From contig JAFADX010000328.1 in NCBI GenBank assembly GCA_023424475.1, forward strand, positions 1 to 8,510: a stretch of DNA of 8,510 nt. Direction: 5' to 3'. The notes beneath the pieces were generated by a model. It had not been told where the DNA came from. It saw only the letters and a list, made by a program, of their open reading frames with translations, and did not search any database. Below are positions 5,666 through 8,510 of this stretch, in pieces. The position numbers and the translations under genes are program-made. The stretch is from Pseudomonadota bacterium (GTDB lineage Bacteria > Pseudomonadota > Alphaproteobacteria > Acetobacterales > Acetobacteraceae). Position 1 is the first letter of the stretch. Each line of letters opens with the position of its first letter.

Positions 5666-7390
5666 CTACTGGTCGGCGTAGCAGTGCGTCTCGGCCGCCG
5701 CGCCGGGATTGGTGACGGCGCCGAGATGGGCCGGGCCGACGAGTTGCGCGTATTTCCACAGCGCGCCCGCATTGTAGTCGTGCCCGCGCGGCTTCCAGGT
5801 GGCGCGGCGGCGGGCGATCTCCTCCTCCGGCACCATCATGTCGATCGTGCCCTTCTCGGCGTCGATCACGATCCGGTCGCCGTCCCGCAGCAGCGCGATC
5901 GGCCCGCCGACCGCGGCTTCCGGCCCGACATGGCCGATGCAGAAGCCGCGCGTCGCACCCGAAAACCGGCCATCGGTGATCAGCGCGACCCTGTCGCCCA
6001 TGCCCTGGCCGTAGATCGCGCTGGTGGTCGAGAGCATCTCGCGCATCCCCGGCCCGCCCTTCGGGCCCTCGTAGCGCACGATGATGACGTCTCCGGGCCT
6101 GTAGGCGCGGGCCTCGACGGCGGCGAAGGCGTCCTCCTCGCAGTCGAAGCAGAGCGCCGTGCCTTCGAAGCGCAGGTTGTGCATCCCCGCGATCTTCACG
6201 ATCGCCCCGTCCGGGGCGAGGTTGCCGTGCAGCGCCACCACGCCGCCGATCGGGGAGATCGGGTCGGTGGTGGGGCGAACGACATCCTGGTCCTTCGGGA
6301 CGATCACCTCGCGGTGGTTCTCGGCGAGCGTCCTGCCGGTGACCGTCATGCAGTCCCCGCGCACATGGCCGCCATCGAGCAGCGCCCTGATGATGACCGG
6401 CACGCCGCCGATGCGGTGGACGTCGGCCGCGACGTAGCGCCCGCCCGGCTTCAGGTCCGCGATATGCGGCGTCCTGCGCATGATCTCGGCGACGTCCTGC
6501 AGGGTGAAGCGGATGCCGGCCTCGTGCGCCATGGCCGGCAGGTGCAGGGCGGCGTTGGTCGAGCCCCCGGTGGCGCCGACGATCGCCGCGGCATTGTGCA
6601 GGGCGTCGAGCGTGACGATGTCGCGCGGGCGGAGGTTGCGGCGGATGAGTTCCACCACCGCCTTGCCCGAGGCCAGAGCATAGGCGTCGCGTTCCTCGAA
6701 GGGTGCCGGGGCGCCGGCCGAAAAGGGCAGCGCCAGGCCGATCATCTCGCTGACGCAGGCCATGGTGTTGGCGGTGAACTGCCCGCCGCAGGCCCCCGCA
6801 CCAGGGCAGGCATGGCGCTCGAGGTCGTCGAGCTCGGCGTCCGACATGTTGCCCGCCGCGTGCTGGCCGACGGCCTCGAAGATGTCGAGCACGGTCACGT
6901 CGCGCCCATGGAACCTCCCGGGCATGATCGAGCCGCCATACATGAAGACCGCCGGCACGTTCAGCCGCAGCATCGCCATCATCACCCCCGGCAGCGACTT
7001 GTCGCAGCCCGCGATGCCGACCAGCGCGTCGTAGCAATGCCCGCGCATGGTGAGCTCGATGGAATCCGCGATGGCCTCGCGGCTCGCGAGCGAGGACTTC
7101 ATCGACTGGTGCCCCATGGCGATGCCGTCGGTCACCGTGATGGTGGTGAACTCGCGCGGCGTCGCCCCGCCTTCCTTCACGCCCGTCTTGGCCGCCTGCG
7201 CCTGGCGGGAGAGCGCGATGTTGCAGGGCGCGGCCTCATTCCAGCAGGAGGCGACGCCGACCAGCGGCCGGTCGATCTCCTCCCGCGTCAGGCCCATGGC
7301 GTAGAGATAGGAGCGGTGCGGCGCGCGCTCCGGCCCCTGGGTGGTGTGGCGGCTCGGCAGGCGGGACTTGTCCCAGGGGGTCGTGGACAT
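5666..7390 (-). CDS. ilvD: Dihydroxy-acid dehydratase
   Basis: A 574-residue IlvD/Edd-family enzyme that dehydrates 2,3-dihydroxy-isovalerate and -methylvalerate in valine and isoleucine synthesis; the valine branch also feeds leucine and pantothenate. Three Fe-S ligand cysteines are visible: C56 in NEAAPCN, C129 in AGCDKS and C201 in GAGACGGQFTANTM. Mg-binding residues D88 (TVTDGI), D130 and the probably carbamylated K131 follow, with YEGPKGGPGMREM (440-452) and the catalytic-serine motif DGRFSG (473-478). Length and the GAGACGG motif fit the short type that usually carries a [2Fe-2S] cluster. Sugar-acid dehydratases are related, but this sequence reads as canonical DHAD. The frame is open 26 codons upstream, but GAGGAA lies 7 nt before the chosen ATG. 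It starts 74 bp after the LLM oxidoreductase stop; a GC hairpin (7411-7424) sits in the leader. No ilvC, ilvI or ilvH is nearby and no leader peptide is seen. Confidence 0.97.
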   Translation of the reverse strand: MSTTPWDKSRLPSRHTTQGPERAPHRSYLYAMGLTREEIDRPLVGVASCWNEAAPCNIALSRQAQAAKTGVKEGGATPREFTTITVTDGIAMGHQSMKSSLASREAIADSIELTMRGHCYDALVGIAGCDKSLPGVMMAMLRLNVPAVFMYGGSIMPGRFHGRDVTVLDIFEAVGQHAAGNMSDAELDDLERHACPGAGACGGQFTANTMACVSEMIGLALPFSAGAPAPFEERDAYALASGKAVVELIRRNLRPRDIVTLDALHNAAAIVGATGGSTNAALHLPAMAHEAGIRFTLQDVAEIMRRTPHIADLKPGGRYVAADVHRIGGVPVIIRALLDGGHVRGDCMTVTGRTLAENHREVIVPKDQDVVRPTTDPISPIGGVVALHGNLAPDGAIVKIAGMHNLRFEGTALCFDCEEDAFAAVEARAYRPGDVIIVRYEGPKGGPGMREMLSTTSAIYGQGMGDRVALITDGRFSGATRGFCIGHVGPEAAVGGPIALLRDGDRIVIDAEKGTIDMMVPEEEIARRRATWKPRGHDYNAGALWKYAQLVGPAHLGAVTNPGAAAETHCYADQ

Positions 7391-7443
7391 GGGCGGGTTC
7401 CTCGCTTCCCGGGCCCGAGGGCCCTTCGTGGCCTGTCTATCCC

Positions 7444-7459
7444 GGCGCGGATGCGCGCC
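7444..7459 (-). terminator. Possible hairpin terminator after the LLM oxidoreductase
   Basis: A stem of 6 bp, GGCGCG / CGCGCC, with a 4-nt loop starts 5 nt after the LLM-oxidoreductase stop codon. No T-tract follows. The position suits a terminator, but the stem is short and short GC palindromes are common here. Confidence 0.3.
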
Positions 7460-7464
7460 CGGCG

Positions 7465-8475
7465 TCAAGCCTCGGCGGGGGCCATGGCCAGCGCCTCGGC
7501 GAGCAGGGCGAAGGAGCGCAACCGCGCAGCCGGGTCGTGGATCTGCGCGGTGACCATGATCTCGTCCGCGCCGGTGCGCGCCGCGAGTTCGGCGATGCCC
7601 TGCCGCACCGTCCCGGGCGCACCGACCACCGAGCAGGACAGCGAATGGTCGAGCACGGCGCGCTCGTGCCGGTCCAGCCGCGTCTCGAACCCCTCGGCGG
7701 GCGCGGGCAGCCGGCCGGGCCGGCCGCGGCGCAGGTTCAGGAAAGCCTGCTGGAGGGAGGAGAAGAGAAGGCGCGCCTCCTCCTCCTCCGGCGCCACGAA
7801 GGCGTTCACGCCGATCATGACCCGCGGCGCGGCGAGCCGTTCGGATGGACGGAAGCGTTCGCGATAGACGGCGATGGCGTCCATCATCATCGCCGGCGCG
7901 AAATGCGAGGCGAAGGCGTAGGGCAGGCCCAGATAGGCGGCGAGCTGCGCGCCGAAGGTGCTCGACCCGAGGATCCAGACCTCGACCTCCTCGCCCGCGC
8001 CGGGGACGGCGCGCAGCGCCTGGTCCGGTTCCGCCGGGCGGAAGTATTCCATCAGCTCCATGACATCCTGCGGGAAAGCGTCCGCATCGCCCGCGAGGTT
8101 CCGCCGCAGGGCCCGCGCCGCGACCTGGTCCGTGCCCGGCGCCCGGCCGAGGCCGAGATCGACCCGCCCCGGATGCAGCGCCGCCAGGGTGCCGAACTGC
8201 TCGGCGACCACCAGCGGGGCGTGATTGGGCAGCATGATGCCCCCCGCGCCGATGCGGATGCGCCGCGTGCCGTGCGCGACATGCGCCAGCGCGACCGCCG
8301 TTGCGGCGCTCGCGATGCCCGGCATGTTGTGGTGCTCCGCCATCCAGAAGCGCCGGTAGCCGAGCGCGTCCGCATGCAGGGCGAGGTCGCGGGAGTTGCG
8401 CAGCGCCTGGCCGGCGTCGCCGCCTTCCGGGATCGGGGACAGGTCGAGGACCGAGAGCGGGATCATGCCTCGCAT
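7465..8475 (-). CDS. LLM-class flavin-dependent oxidoreductase (luciferase family, group 1, YhbW-like)
   Basis: A 336-residue bacterial-luciferase-like (TIM-barrel) oxidoreductase, expected to use reduced FMN (or F420 in some relatives) in the cytoplasm; its substrate is unknown. Family blocks are clear: SVLDLSPIPEGGDAGQALRN (8-27), WMAEHHNMPGIAS (44-56), the GAGGIMLPNHAPL-VAEQFGTLAALHPGR region (77-104), GLGRAPGTDQ (108-117) and the LGSSTFGAQLAA cofactor-phosphate-type loop (169-180), followed by ASHFAP (189-194). Length is typical and the gene appears intact. The start could be ATG 8475 or ATG 8466, three codons later; neither has a good Shine-Dalgarno. I chose the first because GAGG lies only one base before the second. 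It is upstream of and co-directional with ilvD, 74 bp away. Homologues are often annotated only at family level, and nothing here ties it to branched-chain amino acid synthesis. Confidence 0.92.
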   Translation of the reverse strand: MRGMIPLSVLDLSPIPEGGDAGQALRNSRDLALHADALGYRRFWMAEHHNMPGIASAATAVALAHVAHGTRRIRIGAGGIMLPNHAPLVVAEQFGTLAALHPGRVDLGLGRAPGTDQVAARALRRNLAGDADAFPQDVMELMEYFRPAEPDQALRAVPGAGEEVEVWILGSSTFGAQLAAYLGLPYAFASHFAPAMMMDAIAVYRERFRPSERLAAPRVMIGVNAFVAPEEEEARLLFSSLQQAFLNLRRGRPGRLPAPAEGFETRLDRHERAVLDHSLSCSVVGAPGTVRQGIAELAARTGADEIMVTAQIHDPAARLRSFALLAEALAMAPAEA

Positions 8476-8510
8476 ATGGGCCGACCGGGCCGGGCCGTCA
8501 GCCCTTGAGG

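Noticed and set aside
7391..7468. N-terminal extension of ilvD by 26 codons
   Set aside because: The extra residues are Arg/Pro-rich and unlike the family, they overlap the end of the LLM gene, and a good ribosome-binding site sits before the ATG at 7390.
7445..7470. TTGACG on the minus strand overlapping the LLM stop codon, as an ilvD -35 box
   Set aside because: The nearest -10-like sequence (GATAGA) is 21 bp away, too far for a normal spacer, and a hairpin occupies the gap.
5684..7867. Long plus-strand open frame (727 codons) opposite ilvD
   Set aside because: It mirrors ilvD and part of the LLM gene, has the same Arg/Asp/His-rich shadow composition, no ribosome-binding site and no family resemblance.
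8498..8510. Possible last codons of another minus-strand gene (Leu-Lys-Gly-stop)
   Set aside because: A TGA at 8498-8500 would suit a gene ending 22 nt before the LLM start, but only a few codons are visible, so it cannot be supported.

Overview
The window is very GC-rich and has the codon usage of a high-GC alphaproteobacterium. Protein sequences and gene order (dgt-argS-SPOR protein, with erpA-xth divergent from dgt) suggest Rhodospirillales, most likely a Roseomonas-like member of the Acetobacteraceae. That placement is inferred from family resemblance; no 16S or other marker is present. Almost all of the window is ordinary chromosomal housekeeping sequence. I see no mobile element, CRISPR array, tRNA, rRNA, phage or defence gene.

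Layout. (1) Positions 1-3651, minus strand, transcribed right to left: dgt (dNTP triphosphohydrolase), a 272-bp GC-rich gap, argS (arginyl-tRNA synthetase), then the N-terminal part of a membrane-anchored SPOR-type protein that runs off the left edge. (2) Positions 3652-3753: a 102-bp divergent control region with a plausible sigma70-type promoter for the rightward genes. (3) Positions 3754-4937, plus strand: erpA (A-type Fe-S carrier) and xth (exonuclease III / AP endonuclease). (4) Positions 4938-4991: a convergent junction with a perfect 10-bp-stem hairpin, probably a bidirectional terminator. (5) Positions 4992-8475, minus strand: an LLM-class (luciferase-like) flavin oxidoreductase, ilvD (dihydroxy-acid dehydratase), and a tandem pair of small Pro/Tyr-rich lipoproteins of unknown function. 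The lipoproteins are the least conventional genes here.

Functional links are loose. The left half covers dNTP pool control, tRNA charging, septal cell-wall binding, Fe-S assembly and DNA repair, a common alphaproteobacterial neighbourhood rather than one pathway. IlvD needs an Fe-S cluster of the kind ErpA-type carriers help deliver, but nothing shows they are co-regulated. The two lipoproteins share their signal/lipobox layout, a Val-Tyr-Val-rich proline repeat and a Trp/Gly/Tyr-rich C-terminus, so they look like a local duplication.

I did not find a convincing previously undescribed system. The points most worth a second look are the lipoprotein pair and its repeats, the AT-richer hairpin at the convergent junction, and the fact that about half the genes lack a visible Shine-Dalgarno sequence.
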